NCBI RefSeq assembly: GCF_023204875.1 | Contig: NZ_CP096247.1 | Coordinates: 2,790,001-2,854,000, forward strand | Direction of reading: 5' to 3' | Source: Prevotella sp. E15-22 | GTDB taxonomy: Bacteria; Bacteroidota; Bacteroidia; Bacteroidales; Bacteroidaceae | Length of the DNA: 64,000 bases | Shown: positions 1-10,255 of the stretch, piece by piece | Numbering within the stretch: position 1 is the stretch's first letter | Layout: each line of letters starts with the position of its first letter | The notes under the pieces: generated by a model | What the model saw: only the letters and a program-made list of their open reading frames with translations | Databases searched by the model: none | What the model was told of the DNA's origin: nothing | Position numbers and translations under genes: made by a program

Positions 1-481
1 CCGTTGTAACGAAGGTGATGTTCATACCCTGGATACGATCTACTGAATCGATATTAATCTCGGGGAAGATAATCTGCTCCTGGATACCCAGTGTGTAGTT
101 ACCACGACCATCGAACTTGCTTTCGATACCCTTGAAGTCACGAATACGAGGCAGAGCAATGCGAACGAGCTTTTCAAGGAACTCATACATACGCTCACGA
201 CGTAATGTTACCATAACACCGATGGGCATCTTCTTACGAAGTTTGAAGTTAGCGATATCCTTCTTTGAGTAGGTAGCCACAGCCTTCTGACCAGTGATGG
301 CAGAAATTTCATTAATTGCCACTTCGATGATCTTCTTGTCCTGTGTAGCGTCACCCAAACCCTGATTGACAACAATCTTCTTCAGGACGGGGATCTGCAT
401 AGCAGAGCTGTAGTTAAACTGCTTCATCAGAGCCGGAGCGATTTGCTCGGCATAGGTATTCTTCAGTTGTGCTGTATTCAT
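1..481 (-). CDS. rplE: 50S ribosomal protein L5 (uL5), N-terminal 160 residues, cut by window edge
   Basis: L5 binds 5S rRNA and helps seat the central protuberance of the large subunit. The reading frame runs open from the ATG at 481 to position 1 with no stop, so only the N-terminal part is present. The translation carries the L5 features [10 protein letters not shown] near residue 35 and the positively charged stretch KLRKKMPIG. The start shares one base with the rplX stop (TAATG), so the two are translationally coupled. It follows rplX in the S10/spc operon order, which supports the identification beyond the sequence itself. Confidence 0.97.
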   Translation of the reverse strand, partial: MNTAQLKNTYAEQIAPALMKQFNYSSAMQIPVLKKIVVNQGLGDATQDKKIIEVAINEISAITGQKAVATYSKKDIANFKLRKKMPIGVMVTLRRERMYEFLEKLVRIALPRIRDFKGIESKFDGRGNYTLGIQEQIIFPEINIDSVDRIQGMNITFVTT

Positions 482-798
482 TACTTAATCTCCTCTCCTG
501 ACTTTTTGGCAACACGAATTACGTTCTTACCTTCGTGCTTAATAGAAACACGAGTAGCCTTACCGCTCTTCGGGTCGATCAAACTTAAATTAGAAATGTG
601 AATGGGAGCCTCTACCTTCTCGAAGCCACCCTGAGGATTCTTGGCATTGGGCTTGGTGCTCTTGTTGACGAAGTTTACACCCTCAACAATAGCACGTTCC
701 TTTTCTACCAAGACCTTCAGCACCTTACCAGTCTTGCCCTTATCCTCACCGGCCAGGACAATAACGGTATCGTTTTTCTTGATATGTAACTTACTCAT
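481..798 (-). CDS. rplX: 50S ribosomal protein L24 (uL24)
   Basis: Assembly-initiator protein of the large subunit, 105 residues, the usual length. The KOW motif is at the N-terminus ([20 protein letters not shown], about residues 10-29), followed by the conserved [12 protein letters not shown] segment. It sits between rplN (20-nt gap) and rplE (1-nt overlap), the standard spc order. No separate promoter is visible, so it is presumably transcribed from the promoter upstream of rplC. Confidence 0.98.
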   Translation of the reverse strand: MSKLHIKKNDTVIVLAGEDKGKTGKVLKVLVEKERAIVEGVNFVNKSTKPNAKNPQGGFEKVEAPIHISNLSLIDPKSGKATRVSIKHEGKNVIRVAKKSGEEIK

Positions 799-818
799 TA
801 CTTTTAATCTTTTTAATG

Positions 819-1184
819 TTAAAGAACCTCAGGTGCCAAAGAAACAACCTTCATGTTAACTGCACGCAGTTCACGAGCAACGGGGCCGAAGATACGGCTA
901 CCACGAAGCTCACCAGCATTGTTCAGCAGCACACAGGCATTGTCATCAAATCGGATGTATGAACCGTCAGCACGACGGATTTCCTTCTTTGTGCGAACAA
1001 TCAGAGCCTTTGACACTGCACCCTTTTTCACATCACTAGTAGGGATTGCGTTCTTGATAGCAACGACAATCACGTCGCCTACACTAGCATAACGGCGGCG
1101 GGTACCACCCAGCACACGAATACAGAGAGCCTCGCGTGCACCGCTGTTATCACAAACTGTAAGTCTTGATTCTGCTTGTATCAT
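819..1184 (-). CDS. rplN: 50S ribosomal protein L14 (uL14)
   Basis: L14 lies at the subunit interface and contacts 16S rRNA helix 14. The 121-residue product begins [20 protein letters not shown], the highly conserved L14 N-terminus, and includes [16 protein letters not shown]. Length is normal for the family. It follows rpsQ with a 2-nt gap, so coupling is likely. Confidence 0.98.
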   Translation of the reverse strand: MIQAESRLTVCDNSGAREALCIRVLGGTRRRYASVGDVIVVAIKNAIPTSDVKKGAVSKALIVRTKKEIRRADGSYIRFDDNACVLLNNAGELRGSRIFGPVARELRAVNMKVVSLAPEVL

Positions 1185-1186
1185 AA

Positions 1187-1453
1187 TTACTTAGCCTTTT
1201 CAACGATTTGAACTAATCTCCAGCGCTTTGTCTTTGACAGAGGGCGGGTTTCCATAATGAGCACCGTATCACCTACGTTGCACTCATTCTTCTCATCATG
1301 TACATGGTACTTCTTCGTCTTCTGAACGAACTTACCATAAATAGGGTGCTTCTCCTTGAACTTAGCGGCAATAACAATGGTTTTATCCATTTTGTTGCTG
1401 ATAACGACACCCTGTCTTGTCTTTCTTAAATTTCTTGTTTCCATCTGGACCAT
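1187..1453 (-). CDS. rpsQ: 30S ribosomal protein S17 (uS17)
   Basis: Primary 16S rRNA-binding protein of the small-subunit body. The product has the S17 signatures [14 protein letters not shown] and [16 protein letters not shown]. Two in-frame ATGs exist: the one at 1453 (MVQMETRN, 88 aa) lies 2 nt after the rpmC stop, and the one at 1444 (METRN, 85 aa) gives the N-terminus usual in Bacteroidota. I report the longer form because of the tight spacing; Met4 is an equally plausible start. Confidence 0.96.
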   Translation of the reverse strand: MVQMETRNLRKTRQGVVISNKMDKTIVIAAKFKEKHPIYGKFVQKTKKYHVHDEKNECNVGDTVLIMETRPLSKTKRWRLVQIVEKAK

Positions 1454-1455
1454 TG

Positions 1456-1650
1456 TTATTTGTTAAGTTCTCTCTGACGGAGTTCCGTCTTGATGCGTGC
1501 GATATCGCGACGTGCAGCCTTAATCAGTGATGGATTCTCCAGCGGAGTAACGTTGTGATTAAACTTCATCTGGTTGTACTTAGCAACCTCAGTCTCCAAA
1601 CGCTCGGCCAATTCCTTGGTCTCAAGCTCCTTAATTTCCTTCGTCTTCAT
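1456..1650 (-). CDS. rpmC: 50S ribosomal protein L29 (uL29)
   Basis: Small helical protein near the polypeptide exit tunnel, 64 residues. The sequence is a helical hairpin with the typical [19 protein letters not shown] and a terminal segment [15 protein letters not shown]. It lies between rplP (5 nt) and rpsQ (2 nt), as expected in the S10 operon. Confidence 0.97.
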   Translation of the reverse strand: MKTKEIKELETKELAERLETEVAKYNQMKFNHNVTPLENPSLIKAARRDIARIKTELRQRELNK

Positions 1651-1655
1651 ACTAA

Positions 1656-2084
1656 TTAAGCGTTTTTATCGTAGTCACGTCTTACAACAAACTTGGTCTT
1701 CACAGGCAGCTTCTGAGCACCGAGGCGAAGAGCCTCCTTAGCGATCTCAAAAGGAACGCCTTCCACTTCGAAGAGGATACGACCAGGAGTTACAGGTGCA
1801 ACCCATCCTGCGGGATCACCCTTACCCTTACCCATTCGGACGTCAGCAGGTTTGCGAGTGATGGGTTTGTCGGGGAAGATGCGGATCCATACCTGACCTT
1901 CACGATTCATATAACGATTGATGGCCACACGAGCAGCCTCAATCTGGCGGCTGTCAATCCATTTAGCGTCAAGTGTCTTGATGCCAAATGAGCCGAAAGC
2001 CAGCGTTGTACCTCTGTGGGCGTTGCCTTTATTGCCACGTCCGTCCTGAGGTCTTCTATATCTTACTCTCTTAGGTTGTAACAT
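1656..2084 (-). CDS. rplP: 50S ribosomal protein L16 (uL16)
   Basis: L16 organises the A-site region and tRNA binding in the large subunit. The 142-residue product starts [16 protein letters not shown] and contains the [20 protein letters not shown] segment that marks L16. Length is normal. It follows rpsC with a 24-nt gap. Confidence 0.98.
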   Translation of the reverse strand: MLQPKRVRYRRPQDGRGNKGNAHRGTTLAFGSFGIKTLDAKWIDSRQIEAARVAINRYMNREGQVWIRIFPDKPITRKPADVRMGKGKGDPAGWVAPVTPGRILFEVEGVPFEIAKEALRLGAQKLPVKTKFVVRRDYDKNA

Positions 2085-2108
2085 GATAGCTTCTAACTTT
2101 ACAAATTA

Positions 2109-2831
2109 TTACTTTTTCTTATTACGGAACTTACGGCCACCATTGTTACCGCCGTTACCACGGAGGCCCTGCTTCTCCTGAGCGAAGTTAGGTGCAAGGT
2201 CAACCTTACCGTAAACTTCTCCACGGCAGATCCAAACCTTGATACCCAGCAGACCTACCTTAGTAAGAGCCTCTGCCTGACAGAAATCGATGTCAGCACG
2301 GAAGGTATGCAACGGAGTACGACCTTCCTTAATCATCTCACTGCGTGCGATCTCAGCTCCGTTAAGACGTCCCGAAATCTGAACCTTGATACCCTCGGCA
2401 CCGGCGCGCATGGTATTTGCAACAGCCTGCTTGATAGCGCGACGATATGCAATCTTGCCCTCAATCTGGCGAGCGATATTAGTGGCAACGATTGTTGCAT
2501 CGAGTTCTGGACGCTTTACTTCAAAGATATTAATCTGAATCTCCTTGTCGAAGAGCTTCTTCAATTCATCCTTCAGATTATCAACATCCTGTCCACCTTT
2601 ACCAATGACGATACCCGGACGAGCCGTACAAATAGTAATGGTAACCAGTTTCAAAGTGCGCTCGATGACAATCTTCGAAACGCTAGCCTTGGCCAGACGC
2701 TCGTTGAGGTACTTACGGATTTTCTGATCCTCTACCAGGTTATCTCCGAAGTCCTTGCCTCCGAACCAATTTGAATCCCAACCTCTAACGATACCCAGAC
2801 GGTTGCTAATTGGATTTATTTTCTGTCCCAT
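2109..2831 (-). CDS. rpsC: 30S ribosomal protein S3 (uS3)
   Basis: S3 forms part of the mRNA entry channel. The 240-residue product has an N-terminal KH-type domain with [17 protein letters not shown] (about residues 72-88) and the C-terminal S3 domain with [21 protein letters not shown] and [12 protein letters not shown]. The tail is rich in Gly, Asn, Arg and Lys, common in Bacteroidota S3. Gap to rplV is 4 nt. Confidence 0.98.
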   Translation of the reverse strand: MGQKINPISNRLGIVRGWDSNWFGGKDFGDNLVEDQKIRKYLNERLAKASVSKIVIERTLKLVTITICTARPGIVIGKGGQDVDNLKDELKKLFDKEIQINIFEVKRPELDATIVATNIARQIEGKIAYRRAIKQAVANTMRAGAEGIKVQISGRLNGAEIARSEMIKEGRTPLHTFRADIDFCQAEALTKVGLLGIKVWICRGEVYGKVDLAPNFAQEKQGLRGNGGNNGGRKFRNKKK

Positions 2832-2835
2832 TCTA

Positions 2836-3243
2836 TTATTCTTTTACGTCGTTAGTTTTAGCGTCAACAAACAGAGTAACGTGGTTACTGCGCTTGCGAA
2901 TGCGATAGCCACGGCCCTGAGGTGCGGGGCGCATACGCTTCAAAGTAACACCTTCGTCTACGAAGACGCGAGTAATGAACAGTTCGCCAGCCTCAGCTTT
3001 GCGATCGTTCTTCTGCTCCCAGTTATTAATAGCCGAACGGAGAAGTTTCTCCACATCGGCAGCAGCGGCCTTCTTTGAGAAGCGAAGCACACCGAGTGCG
3101 CGATTCACCTCCATGCCACGGATCATATCCACGACATAGTGCATCTTGCGCGGAGAAGAAGGACAGCCTTTCAACTTTGCAAAATACTGTGTCTTAAGAG
3201 CTGCTTTTCTCTCTTCAGCCTTAATATGTTTTCTTGCTCCCAT
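2836..3243 (-). CDS. rplV: 50S ribosomal protein L22 (uL22)
   Basis: L22 lines the exit tunnel with an extended beta-hairpin. Seen in the 135-residue product are the helical core ([20 protein letters not shown]) and the loop/hairpin region ending in [20 protein letters not shown], which reaches the tunnel and carries the usual macrolide-contact region without obvious insertions. A 46-nt AT-rich gap separates it from rpsS. Confidence 0.98.
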   Translation of the reverse strand: MGARKHIKAEERKAALKTQYFAKLKGCPSSPRKMHYVVDMIRGMEVNRALGVLRFSKKAAAADVEKLLRSAINNWEQKNDRKAEAGELFITRVFVDEGVTLKRMRPAPQGRGYRIRKRSNHVTLFVDAKTNDVKE

Positions 3244-3289
3244 TGTAATTCTAAATTCTAAATTCTTAAATTCTTAATTATCCCTGGGA

Positions 3290-3556
3290 TTACTTCTTAT
3301 TACCGGCATGACCACCGAAGCGACGTGTGGGTGCGAACTCACCGAGCTTGTGACCAACCATGTTCTCAGTAATGTAAACAGGGATAAATTTGTTACCGTT
3401 ATGAACTGCAACAGTGTGTCCCACGAAATCGGGTGAGATCATTGATGCTCTGGCCCATGTCTTCACGACAGTCTTCTTGCCGCTCTCATTCATTGCGAGA
3501 ACTTTCTTCTCGAGAGCAACGTTGATATACGGACCTTTCTTTAATGAACGACTCAT
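3290..3556 (-). CDS. rpsS: 30S ribosomal protein S19 (uS19)
   Basis: Head protein of the small subunit that contacts S13 and the A-site finger. The 88-residue product starts [19 protein letters not shown] and ends with [17 protein letters not shown], both diagnostic. Standard position between rplB and rplV. Confidence 0.98.
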   Translation of the reverse strand: MSRSLKKGPYINVALEKKVLAMNESGKKTVVKTWARASMISPDFVGHTVAVHNGNKFIPVYITENMVGHKLGEFAPTRRFGGHAGNKK

Positions 3557-3577
3557 AATTTACGCTTGTTTTCTTGT

Positions 3578-4405
3578 TTACTTCTTGTTAGCTCTTTCAA
3601 TAATGTACTTGTTTGAAAGTTTCTTAGGTGCACGTGTCTTCAGACCCTTAGCGTAGAGACCCTTACGTGAACGTGGGTGACCACCAGACTGACGACCTTC
3701 ACCACCACCCATTGGGTGATCATGCGGGTTCATAACAACACCACGGTTGTGTGGACGACGACCCAACCAACGTGAACGACCAGCCTTACCAGACTGTTCC
3801 AGAGCGTGGTCAGAGTTACCCACTGCACCTACAGTAGCTTTACAAGCAGAGAGTACCTTACGTGTCTCACCTGAAGGGAGCTTAATCACGCAGTAGTCTC
3901 CCTCACGAGAAGTCAACTGTGCAAAATTACCAGCCGAACGAACGAGCAATGCACCCTGACCAGGACGGAGCTCAATGTTATGAATCACCGTACCTACAGG
4001 AATGTTGGCGAGCGGAAGAGCATTACCAATCTCAGGTGCTGCCTCTGCTCCAGACATCAGAGTCGAACCAACCTGCAGTCCATTAGGAGCAATAATGTAA
4101 CGTTTTTCACCATCTGCGTAGAAAAGAAGCGCAATGCGAGCTGAACGGTTAGGATCATACTCGATTGTCTTAACTACAGCAGGAACACCATCTTTCTCTC
4201 GCTTGAAGTCGATAACGCGATACTTCTGCTTGTGGCCACCGCCCATGTAACGGACAGTCATCTTACCGGTGTTATTACGACCGCCGGTAGAGCGCTTACC
4301 GTAAACGAGAGACTTCTCTGGCACGGATGCAGTAATATCCTCGAACGTGCCAATAATCTTGTGTCTTTGACCCGGAGTTACGGGCTTTAATTTACGTACT
4401 GCCAT
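3578..4405 (-). CDS. rplB: 50S ribosomal protein L2 (uL2)
   Basis: L2 is needed for subunit association and peptidyl transferase activity. The 275-residue product has the N-terminal OB-fold part ([20 protein letters not shown]) and the C-terminal SH3-like part with the catalytic-centre loop [20 protein letters not shown]; the conserved His of this loop is present. Gap to rplW is 5 nt. Confidence 0.99.
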   Translation of the reverse strand: MAVRKLKPVTPGQRHKIIGTFEDITASVPEKSLVYGKRSTGGRNNTGKMTVRYMGGGHKQKYRVIDFKREKDGVPAVVKTIEYDPNRSARIALLFYADGEKRYIIAPNGLQVGSTLMSGAEAAPEIGNALPLANIPVGTVIHNIELRPGQGALLVRSAGNFAQLTSREGDYCVIKLPSGETRKVLSACKATVGAVGNSDHALEQSGKAGRSRWLGRRPHNRGVVMNPHDHPMGGGEGRQSGGHPRSRKGLYAKGLKTRAPKKLSNKYIIERANKK

Positions 4406-4410
4406 TTCTA

Positions 4411-4707
4411 TTAATCAATATTGCTATAAAAATCAATTTCTTCACCCTCTTTCAGAGTGACAATTGCCTTCTTGAAGGCGTTCTTCTGTCCCTTAACGAG
4501 GCCGGCCTTTGTGTAGCGCTGGCTACGCTTACCAGCATAACGAACCGTGTTTACATCCTCAACAGTAACGTTGTAGAGTGCCTCAACTTCCTTCTTAATC
4601 TCGATTTTGTTGGCCTCAGGACGGACAACGAAGCCGTAGCGGTTAGGCTGCTTCTCCGTAATCTTGGTCATCTTCTCAGTGACCAGGGGTTTTATAATAA
4701 ATGCCAT
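4411..4707 (-). CDS. rplW: 50S ribosomal protein L23 (uL23)
   Basis: L23 sits at the exit-tunnel rim and is the docking site for trigger factor and SRP. The 98-residue product starts [20 protein letters not shown] and keeps the [20 protein letters not shown] core. It follows rplD by 16 nt, as usual. Confidence 0.97.
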   Translation of the reverse strand: MAFIIKPLVTEKMTKITEKQPNRYGFVVRPEANKIEIKKEVEALYNVTVEDVNTVRYAGKRSQRYTKAGLVKGQKNAFKKAIVTLKEGEEIDFYSNID

Positions 4708-4723
4708 AGTCTAAAATCTCCTT

Positions 4724-5353
4724 TTACTTGTTTAAGATTCCGTCGATGGCCTCCAGTGACTTCTCAGTAATAACGAGTACGTCAGCGTCAAGCACCTTAT
4801 AGGTGTTAACATTAGCTGCCTCGATTACCTGAGCCTTCTGCAGGTTGCGAGCCGACAAATATACATTTTTATTTGCTTCTGGCAAAACGAAGAGCATTTT
4901 CTTGCCGTCAACTTTAAGATTTTTAGCAATATTTACGAATTCTTTTGTTTTGGGAGCCTCGAAAGCGAAGTCCTCAACAACCAATATTGCATTATCCTGA
5001 GCCTTATAAGACAAAGCTGACTTACGAGCAAGCTGCTTAACCTTCTTGTTCAGCTTAAAGCTATAGTCACGAGGAGTAGGACCGAACACACGAGCACCAC
5101 CACGCAACAGAGGTGAGTTAATATCACCATGACGTGCGCCACCGCCGCCCTTCTGACGACCAAGTTTGCGAGTTGATCCAGAGATCTCGCTACGTTCCTT
5201 AGACTTAGCGTTACCCTGACGCTGGTTAGCCATATACTGCTTAACGTCCAGATAGATCACGTGGTCATTAGGCTCAACACCAAAGATAGCCTCATTAAGA
5301 GTTACCTTTCTACCGGTCTCCTGACCGTTGATATTCAATACACTAACTTCCAT
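4724..5353 (-). CDS. rplD: 50S ribosomal protein L4 (uL4)
   Basis: L4 extends a loop into the exit tunnel. The loop is visible as [20 protein letters not shown] followed by [20 protein letters not shown]. In proteobacteria L4 also represses the S10 operon. In this lineage rpsJ has been separated from the rplC-D-W-B group by a terminator and a new promoter, so such control, if present, would act at the rplC leader (6067-6119). Length 209 aa, normal. Confidence 0.98.
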   Translation of the reverse strand: MEVSVLNINGQETGRKVTLNEAIFGVEPNDHVIYLDVKQYMANQRQGNAKSKERSEISGSTRKLGRQKGGGGARHGDINSPLLRGGARVFGPTPRDYSFKLNKKVKQLARKSALSYKAQDNAILVVEDFAFEAPKTKEFVNIAKNLKVDGKKMLFVLPEANKNVYLSARNLQKAQVIEAANVNTYKVLDADVLVITEKSLEAIDGILNK

Positions 5354-5356
5354 CTC

Positions 5357-5971
5357 TTACTTTTCGATTAAAACAGTTGAACCATTACATCCAGCGCAGC
5401 TACCCTTCACAAGCAGAAGGTTGTGCTCGGGAATCACCTTTAACACTTTCAAGTTCTGCGTGGTCACGCGATCGCCACCCATGTGGCCACCCATACGCAT
5501 TCCCTTGAACACCTTAGCGGGATAAGAACAGGCACCGATAGAACCGGGCTTACGCAGACGGTCATCCTGACCGTGAGTGCTCTGGCCTACGCCACCGAAT
5601 CCATGACGCTTCACAACGCCCTGGAAGCCTTTACCTTTAGAAGTACCTACAACGTCTACGAACTCTGCGTCTGCGAAAAGCTCTACGGTGAGAGTATCAC
5701 CAAGGTTGTAGTCCTCTTCAAACTTGAACTCGGCCAAGTGGGCCTTCGGAGTTGTGCCGGCTTTCTTGAACACGCCCATCATAGGCTTTGTGGTGTTCTT
5801 CTCTTTAGCCTCGCCAAAACCGAGCTGAACAGCCTTATAGCCATCCTTCTCAACTGTCTTGACCTGGGTCACAACGCAAGGACCAACTTCGATAACAGTG
5901 CACGGTACATTCTTACCGTCGGCACTGAAAACGGATGTCATTCCGATTTTTCTTCCTAATAATCCTGGCAT
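5357..5971 (-). CDS. rplC: 50S ribosomal protein L3 (uL3), first gene of the S10/spc transcription unit here
   Basis: L3 nucleates large-subunit assembly near the peptidyl transferase centre. The 204-residue product starts [15 protein letters not shown] and contains [20 protein letters not shown] and the segment [21 protein letters not shown] long leader of about 190 nt with a strong hairpin separates it from the promoter at 6168-6175, so this gene starts a new transcription unit that runs to the left edge. Confidence 0.98.
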   Translation of the reverse strand: MPGLLGRKIGMTSVFSADGKNVPCTVIEVGPCVVTQVKTVEKDGYKAVQLGFGEAKEKNTTKPMMGVFKKAGTTPKAHLAEFKFEEDYNLGDTLTVELFADAEFVDVVGTSKGKGFQGVVKRHGFGGVGQSTHGQDDRLRKPGSIGACSYPAKVFKGMRMGGHMGGDRVTTQNLKVLKVIPEHNLLLVKGSCAGCNGSTVLIEK

Positions 5972-6066
5972 TTCAGTTTAAAATTTAAATAATAATGTTA
6001 TAAATACAAATGTTAATTACTCACGTTTTAAGTGTCATTTTGCCATTCAAACACCTATATACACAC

Positions 6067-6119
6067 AAAAAGCAGAAACAGCCCACTCCTTCCTTTTGGA
6101 GTCATAAACTGCTCTTTTT
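6067..6119 (-). promoter_or_regulatory. Structured leader / putative attenuator upstream of rplC
   Basis: Read on the minus strand, an outer stem AGCAG/CTGCT, extended by A/T pairs, encloses an inner stem ACTCC/GGAGT. The 3' side runs straight into CTGCTTTTTG, so it has the form of an intrinsic terminator inside the leader of the rplC operon, roughly 40 nt after the expected start of transcription. An r-protein-controlled attenuator is inferred; the folding was done by eye. Confidence 0.55.
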
Positions 6120-6167
6120 CAGTGTATTGTTAGCATTCAGCCAGCGCAATAGCCACTTTTGCGGCTG

Positions 6168-6175
6168 CAAAGGTA
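6168..6175 (-). promoter_or_regulatory. Promoter -7 element of the rplC operon
   Basis: The minus strand reads TACCTTTG followed by CA, matching the Bacteroidota -7 consensus TAnnTTTG. No clear TTTG lies 19-20 nt upstream. It lies about 200 nt before rplC and downstream of the rpsJ terminator, so it gives the S10/spc genes their own promoter. Confidence 0.75.
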
Positions 6176-6242
6176 CACATTATTATTGAATATTCCTATA
6201 CACCATAGGTATGCTATAACATTTTTTAGCATTTTTTATAAG

Positions 6243-6279
6243 AAAATAAAAAGCGATACACAATTCTGTGCATCGCTTT
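6243..6279 (-). terminator. Intrinsic terminator after rpsJ
   Basis: On the minus strand a 12-bp stem with one mismatch, AAGCGATGCACA / TGTGTATCGCTT with a GAAT loop, is followed by TTTATTTT. It ends the rpsL-rpsG-fusA-rpsJ unit 24 nt after the rpsJ stop. Confidence 0.85.
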
Positions 6280-6302
6280 ATATAATGAGGAATAAGATAG
6301 TA

Positions 6303-6608
6303 CTATACCTTGATCTCTACCTCAACACCGCTAGGAAGTTCGAGCTTCATCAGCGCATCAACAGTCTTAGCTGTTGAGCTATAGATATCAATCAGACGCT
6401 TATAGTCTGACAACTGGAACTGCTCACGGCTCTTCTTATTAACGAAGGTTGAGCGGTTAACGGTGTAGATACGCTTGTGAGTAGGAAGGGGAATAGGACC
6501 GCTAATAACAGCACCTGTAGCCTTCACAGCCTTCACAATCTTCTCTGCTGACTTGTCTACGAGTTTGTGATCGTAGCTCTTCAGCTTAATACGAATTTTC
6601 TGACTCAT
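6303..6608 (-). CDS. rpsJ: 30S ribosomal protein S10 (uS10)
   Basis: S10 is a head protein and also the NusE subunit of antitermination complexes. The 101-residue product carries [20 protein letters not shown] and the signature [20 protein letters not shown]. It is the last gene of the str-type unit after fusA instead of the first gene of the S10 operon, an arrangement known in Bacteroidota. The 121-nt gap to fusA holds two hairpins (6642-6671 and 6684-6719). Confidence 0.98.
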   Translation of the reverse strand: MSQKIRIKLKSYDHKLVDKSAEKIVKAVKATGAVISGPIPLPTHKRIYTVNRSTFVNKKSREQFQLSDYKRLIDIYSSTAKTVDALMKLELPSGVEVEIKV

Positions 6609-6641
6609 TGTCTATTCAATTATATGTTTTGTTATTAATAC

Positions 6642-6719
6642 CTCCGCTAAAGAGTCATTTGCTCAGCGAAGTTTTTTATATAATCCAGGAATTCCTAGGA
6701 AAACCTAGAAACTCCCAGA
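6642..6719 (-). promoter_or_regulatory. Two stacked hairpins between fusA and rpsJ
   Basis: Minus-strand reading from 6719: a 16-bp stem with several G-U pairs (outer TCTGGGAG..., inner CTAGG/CCTAG, TTTT loop) at 6684-6719, then a 7-bp stem CTTCGCT/AGCGGAG at 6642-6671. No U-run follows either, so they look like an RNA leader, a processing site or a translation-control element for rpsJ rather than a terminator. Function is inferred. Confidence 0.55.
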
Positions 6720-6729
6720 CATTTACTAA

Positions 6730-8856
6730 TTAAACGAGGTCGGCGCGACCCTTAACCTCCTCAAGCACAGTCTTTGCAATAGCACTTGACAGAGGAGCAT
6801 GGTGATCATACTCCATTGAGCTAGTAGCACGACCTGAAGTAATGGTACGAAGAGCGGTTACATAACCGAACATCTCTGACAGAGGTACCTGAGCCTTTAC
6901 AACACGAGCACCACTACGAGCTTCTTCCATGCCTTCTACCTGACCACGACGCTTATTCAAGTCACCGATCACGTCACCCATGTTCTCTTCAGGAGTAACA
7001 ACCTCAAGCTTCATCACAGGCTCCATCAGCACAGGCTTAGCTTTAGCGCAAGCCTCTTTATAAGCCATCTGTGCTGCGATTTCGAATGAGAGCTGGTCAG
7101 AGTCAACGGGGTGGAAACCACCATCAACAACAACCACCTTCAAAGAATCAACAGGATAGCCGCCGAGGATACCATTCTTCATAGCAGCCTCAAAGCCCTT
7201 CTGGATAGAAGGAATGAACTCCTTAGGAATGTTACCACCCTTCACCTCGTTAACGAACTGAAGACCACCGTTAGTCTTAACATCATAGTCAGGATCAACG
7301 GGACCAACCTTAACAAGCATCTTAGCGTACTTACCGCGACCACCAGACTGCTTCTTGTAAACCTCCTCGATCTCAACTTCCTTAGTGATGGCCTCCTTAT
7401 AGTTAACCTGAGGCTTGCCCTGGTTACACTCTACCTTGAACTCACGCTTCAGTCGATCGATAATAATATCGAGGTGAAGCTCACCCATACCAGAGATAAT
7501 GGTCTGGCCGCTCTGCTCATCGGTACGTACAGTGAAAGTAGGATCCTCTTCTGCCAACTTAGCCAGACCGTTATCCAGCTTAGCAATGTCAGCCTGAGAC
7601 TTAGGCTCAACAGCGATAGAAATCACAGTGTCGGGGAAAGTCATTGACTCCAGCACGATAGGCTTCTCCTCATCACAGAGGGTATCACCAGTGCGGATAT
7701 CCTTGAAACCTACACCTGCACCGATATCACCAGCGTCGATTGAGTCCATAGGAATTTCCTTATTAGAGTTCATCTGGAACAGACGGCTAATACGCTCCTT
7801 TTTACCCGAACGGGGATTGTAAACATAAGAACCAGCCTTCACGCTACCAGAGTAGACGCGGAAGAACACCAGACGACCCATGTATGGATCGGTTGCAATC
7901 TTAAATGCAAGAGCTGAAGTTGCCTCATCCTCACTTGGCTTACGACTTTCCTCTTCCTCAGTGTTGGGGTTTGTACCAATTACTGCCTCAGTATCCAGAG
8001 GAGAAGGCAGAAATGCACATACATAGTCGAGCAAAGGCTGAACACCCTTGTTCTTATATGAAGAACCCAGCAACATTGGAGTACATGCCATTGAGATAGT
8101 ACCCTTACGGATAGCGGCAATAATCTCATCCTCAGTGATTGAGTTAGGATCATCAAAGTACTTCTCCATCAGAGCCTCATCGAACTCAGCAGCAGACTCA
8201 AGCAGCTTGTTACGCCATTCATCGCACTCTGCAGCGAGGTCAGCAGGAATCTCCTCAACATCATACTCAGCACCCATAGTCTCATCGTGCCACAGAATAG
8301 CCTTCATTTTGATCAGGTCAACCAGACCCTTGAAGTTCTCCTCAGCACCAATAGGTACCTGAATCACAACAGGGTTAGCACCCAGGATATCCTTCATCTG
8401 CTGAACAGTCTCAAAGAAGTCAGCACCAGAGCGGTCCATCTTGTTAACATAACCAATACGAGGTACATTGTACTTATCAGCCTGACGCCACACAGTCTCA
8501 GACTGAGGCTGAACGCCATCAGCAGCAGAGTAAGTTGCCACAGCACCGTCGAGAACACGGAGTGAACGCTCTACCTCAGCGGTGAAGTCCACGTGTCCCG
8601 GAGTATCGATCAAGTTAATCTTATAGTTATTATTATTCCACTTCCAACTACAGGTAGTAGCAGCAGAAGTAATAGTGATACCACGCTCCTGCTCCTGAGC
8701 CATCCAGTCCATGGTAGCTGCACCATCGTGCACCTCACCAATCTTGTGAGTCTTACCTGTATAGAACAGGATACGCTCTGAAGTAGTTGTCTTACCGGCA
8801 TCAATGTGAGCCATAATACCGATATTACGGGTCAAATGCAAATCTTGTTTTGCCAT
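6730..8856 (-). CDS. fusA: Elongation factor G
   Basis: GTPase that drives translocation of tRNA and mRNA. The 708-residue product has the G1 motif AHIDAGKTT near residue 16-24, switch [14 protein letters not shown] for guanine recognition, the domain II/III region and the C-terminal domain IV-V with [10 protein letters not shown]. Length fits bacterial EF-G. It lies between rpsG and rpsJ; the tuf gene that follows fusA in many bacteria is instead in the secE-nusG region (28.3-29.5 kb). Confidence 0.98.
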   Translation of the reverse strand: MAKQDLHLTRNIGIMAHIDAGKTTTSERILFYTGKTHKIGEVHDGAATMDWMAQEQERGITITSAATTCSWKWNNNNYKINLIDTPGHVDFTAEVERSLRVLDGAVATYSAADGVQPQSETVWRQADKYNVPRIGYVNKMDRSGADFFETVQQMKDILGANPVVIQVPIGAEENFKGLVDLIKMKAILWHDETMGAEYDVEEIPADLAAECDEWRNKLLESAAEFDEALMEKYFDDPNSITEDEIIAAIRKGTISMACTPMLLGSSYKNKGVQPLLDYVCAFLPSPLDTEAVIGTNPNTEEEESRKPSEDEATSALAFKIATDPYMGRLVFFRVYSGSVKAGSYVYNPRSGKKERISRLFQMNSNKEIPMDSIDAGDIGAGVGFKDIRTGDTLCDEEKPIVLESMTFPDTVISIAVEPKSQADIAKLDNGLAKLAEEDPTFTVRTDEQSGQTIISGMGELHLDIIIDRLKREFKVECNQGKPQVNYKEAITKEVEIEEVYKKQSGGRGKYAKMLVKVGPVDPDYDVKTNGGLQFVNEVKGGNIPKEFIPSIQKGFEAAMKNGILGGYPVDSLKVVVVDGGFHPVDSDQLSFEIAAQMAYKEACAKAKPVLMEPVMKLEVVTPEENMGDVIGDLNKRRGQVEGMEEARSGARVVKAQVPLSEMFGYVTALRTITSGRATSSMEYDHHAPLSSAIAKTVLEEVKGRADLV

Positions 8857-8892
8857 TGTTTCCTTGTTTAGCTGTTAACCTATTACCTTAAA

Positions 8893-9369
8893 TTAGAAGC
8901 GGAAGTGAGCGAATGCACGGTTAGCCTCAGCCATGCGGTGCATATCTTCCTTACGCTTGAATGCGCCACCCTGGTTATTGAAGGCATCCATGATCTCGGC
9001 AGCCAACTTATCGGCCATTGACTTACCACTGCGCTTACGTGCAAAGGCAATCATGTTCTTCATTGAGATACTCTCCTTACGGTCAGGACGAATCTCAGTA
9101 GGAACCTGGAATGTTGCACCACCGATACGACGGCTCTTCACCTCTACAAGAGGAGTGATGTTGTCCAGAGCCTGCTTCCAGATTTCCAGGGGAGCCTTCT
9201 CAGCATCCTTCATCTTGTCCTTCACAATCTCCAGAGAGTTGTAGAAAATCTCATATGACTTCGACTTCTTACCATCGAACATCAAATGATTCACGAACTT
9301 TGAGACCTTCTGGTCATTGAACACGGGATCCGGCAGGATCACACGCTTCTTTGGTTTTGCTTTTCTCAT
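8893..9369 (-). CDS. rpsG: 30S ribosomal protein S7 (uS7)
   Basis: S7 nucleates assembly of the 30S head. The start chosen is the ATG at 9369 ([19 protein letters not shown]), giving 158 residues; a longer open frame reaches 9432 but its extra residues are not S7-like. The family motifs [18 protein letters not shown] and the C-terminal [13 protein letters not shown] are present. A 154-nt gap to rpsL is unusually long within this unit and could hold an S7 autoregulatory site, as known between rpsL and rpsG in E. coli; only a small stem (TAACC/GGTTA, 9507-9522) is obvious there. Confidence 0.97.
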   Translation of the reverse strand: MRKAKPKKRVILPDPVFNDQKVSKFVNHLMFDGKKSKSYEIFYNSLEIVKDKMKDAEKAPLEIWKQALDNITPLVEVKSRRIGGATFQVPTEIRPDRKESISMKNMIAFARKRSGKSMADKLAAEIMDAFNNQGGAFKRKEDMHRMAEANRAFAHFRF

Positions 9370-9523
9370 TTTTTTGTTTTGAATGATTTTGTCTGCTAGG
9401 GCTGTTCTTCGTCTGTTCTTCAACGTCCACACTCGGACATTTACTCAACCTTTTTAAGATTCACCAGCAAAACGGTTTTTCTTTTTCTTTCTTTAATTCG
9501 GCTACTTAACCATCACCGGTTAA

Positions 9524-9904
9524 TTACTTCTTAGCCTTGGGACGCTTTGCACCGTACTTAGAACGACGCTGCGTGCGGTTTGCAACACCGGCGGTATCCA
9601 GAGTACCACGAACGATGTGATAACGTACACCGGGAAGGTCCTTCACACGACCGCCACGAACCAGCACGATGCTGTGTTCCTGCAAGTTGTGTCCCTCTCC
9701 GGGAATGTAACTGTTGACTTCCTTCTGGTTAGTCAAACGAACACGGGCTACCTTACGCATAGCCGAATTAGGCTTCTTGGGAGTGGTCGTATAAACGCGA
9801 ACGCACACACCGCGACGCTGAGGACAGTTGTCCAACGCGGGTGACTTCGACTTGTCTACGATCACCTTTCTGCCTTTGCGAACCAATTGTGAAATTGTAG
9901 GCAT
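9524..9904 (-). CDS. rpsL: 30S ribosomal protein S12 (uS12)
   Basis: S12 monitors decoding in the A site. The 126-residue product includes [20 protein letters not shown] and [17 protein letters not shown]. The lysines at the positions equal to E. coli K43 and K88 are present, so the common streptomycin-resistance substitutions are absent. It is the first gene of the str unit, with its promoter at 9999-10006. Confidence 0.98.
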   Translation of the reverse strand: MPTISQLVRKGRKVIVDKSKSPALDNCPQRRGVCVRVYTTTPKKPNSAMRKVARVRLTNQKEVNSYIPGEGHNLQEHSIVLVRGGRVKDLPGVRYHIVRGTLDTAGVANRTQRRSKYGAKRPKAKK

Positions 9905-9998
9905 AATTAATTTTAATTTTGTTTATTATTTATATATTATATTGTGTAAATTCCTGTATATAGTATGCCCTCGCCACTTACGGAGACATTTCGGGCTG

Positions 9999-10006
9999 CA
10001 AAGGTA
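9999..10006 (-). promoter_or_regulatory. Promoter -7 element of rpsL-rpsG-fusA-rpsJ
   Basis: Minus strand TACCTTTG followed by CAGCCCG, about 95 nt before the rpsL start. It matches TAnnTTTG; the -33 element is not clear. The rest of the 9905-10255 gap is AT-rich leader and spacer plus the hairpin at 10183-10239. Confidence 0.75.
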
Positions 10007-10182
10007 CACATTTTATTTTAATCTACCTAATACACACAAAAAGAAAACCTCCACTTTCTACCAAAATTAACAAAGTATAAGGTTTTTAACTTAAATTATA
10101 TCTTACCAATATGCCAATAGATATATTACGTACGCGATAAAACAAAAAGTCCACAGAAAAAGAGCACCTTGTTTCATAAATA

Positions 10183-10239
10183 AAGTATGCCATTTAGCAG
10201 GTATAAGTGACATACTTACACATGCCAAATGGCATACTT
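10183..10239 (-). terminator. Long stem-loop after the DUF3467 gene, probable terminator
   Basis: Two perfect 13-nt arms (AAGTATGCCATTT and its complement) at 10183-10195 and 10227-10239 enclose a 31-nt loop that itself holds a weaker stem (GTAAGT/ACTTAC). On the minus strand the 3' arm is followed by TATTTATG, a weak T-rich tail. It lies 17 nt after the DUF3467 stop. Confidence 0.65.
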
Positions 10240-10255
10240 ATGACATACAAATATA

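Noticed and set aside
9370..9432. Longer N-terminus for S7
   Set aside because: The extra 21 residues are not found in S7; the standard start MRKAKPKKR fits.
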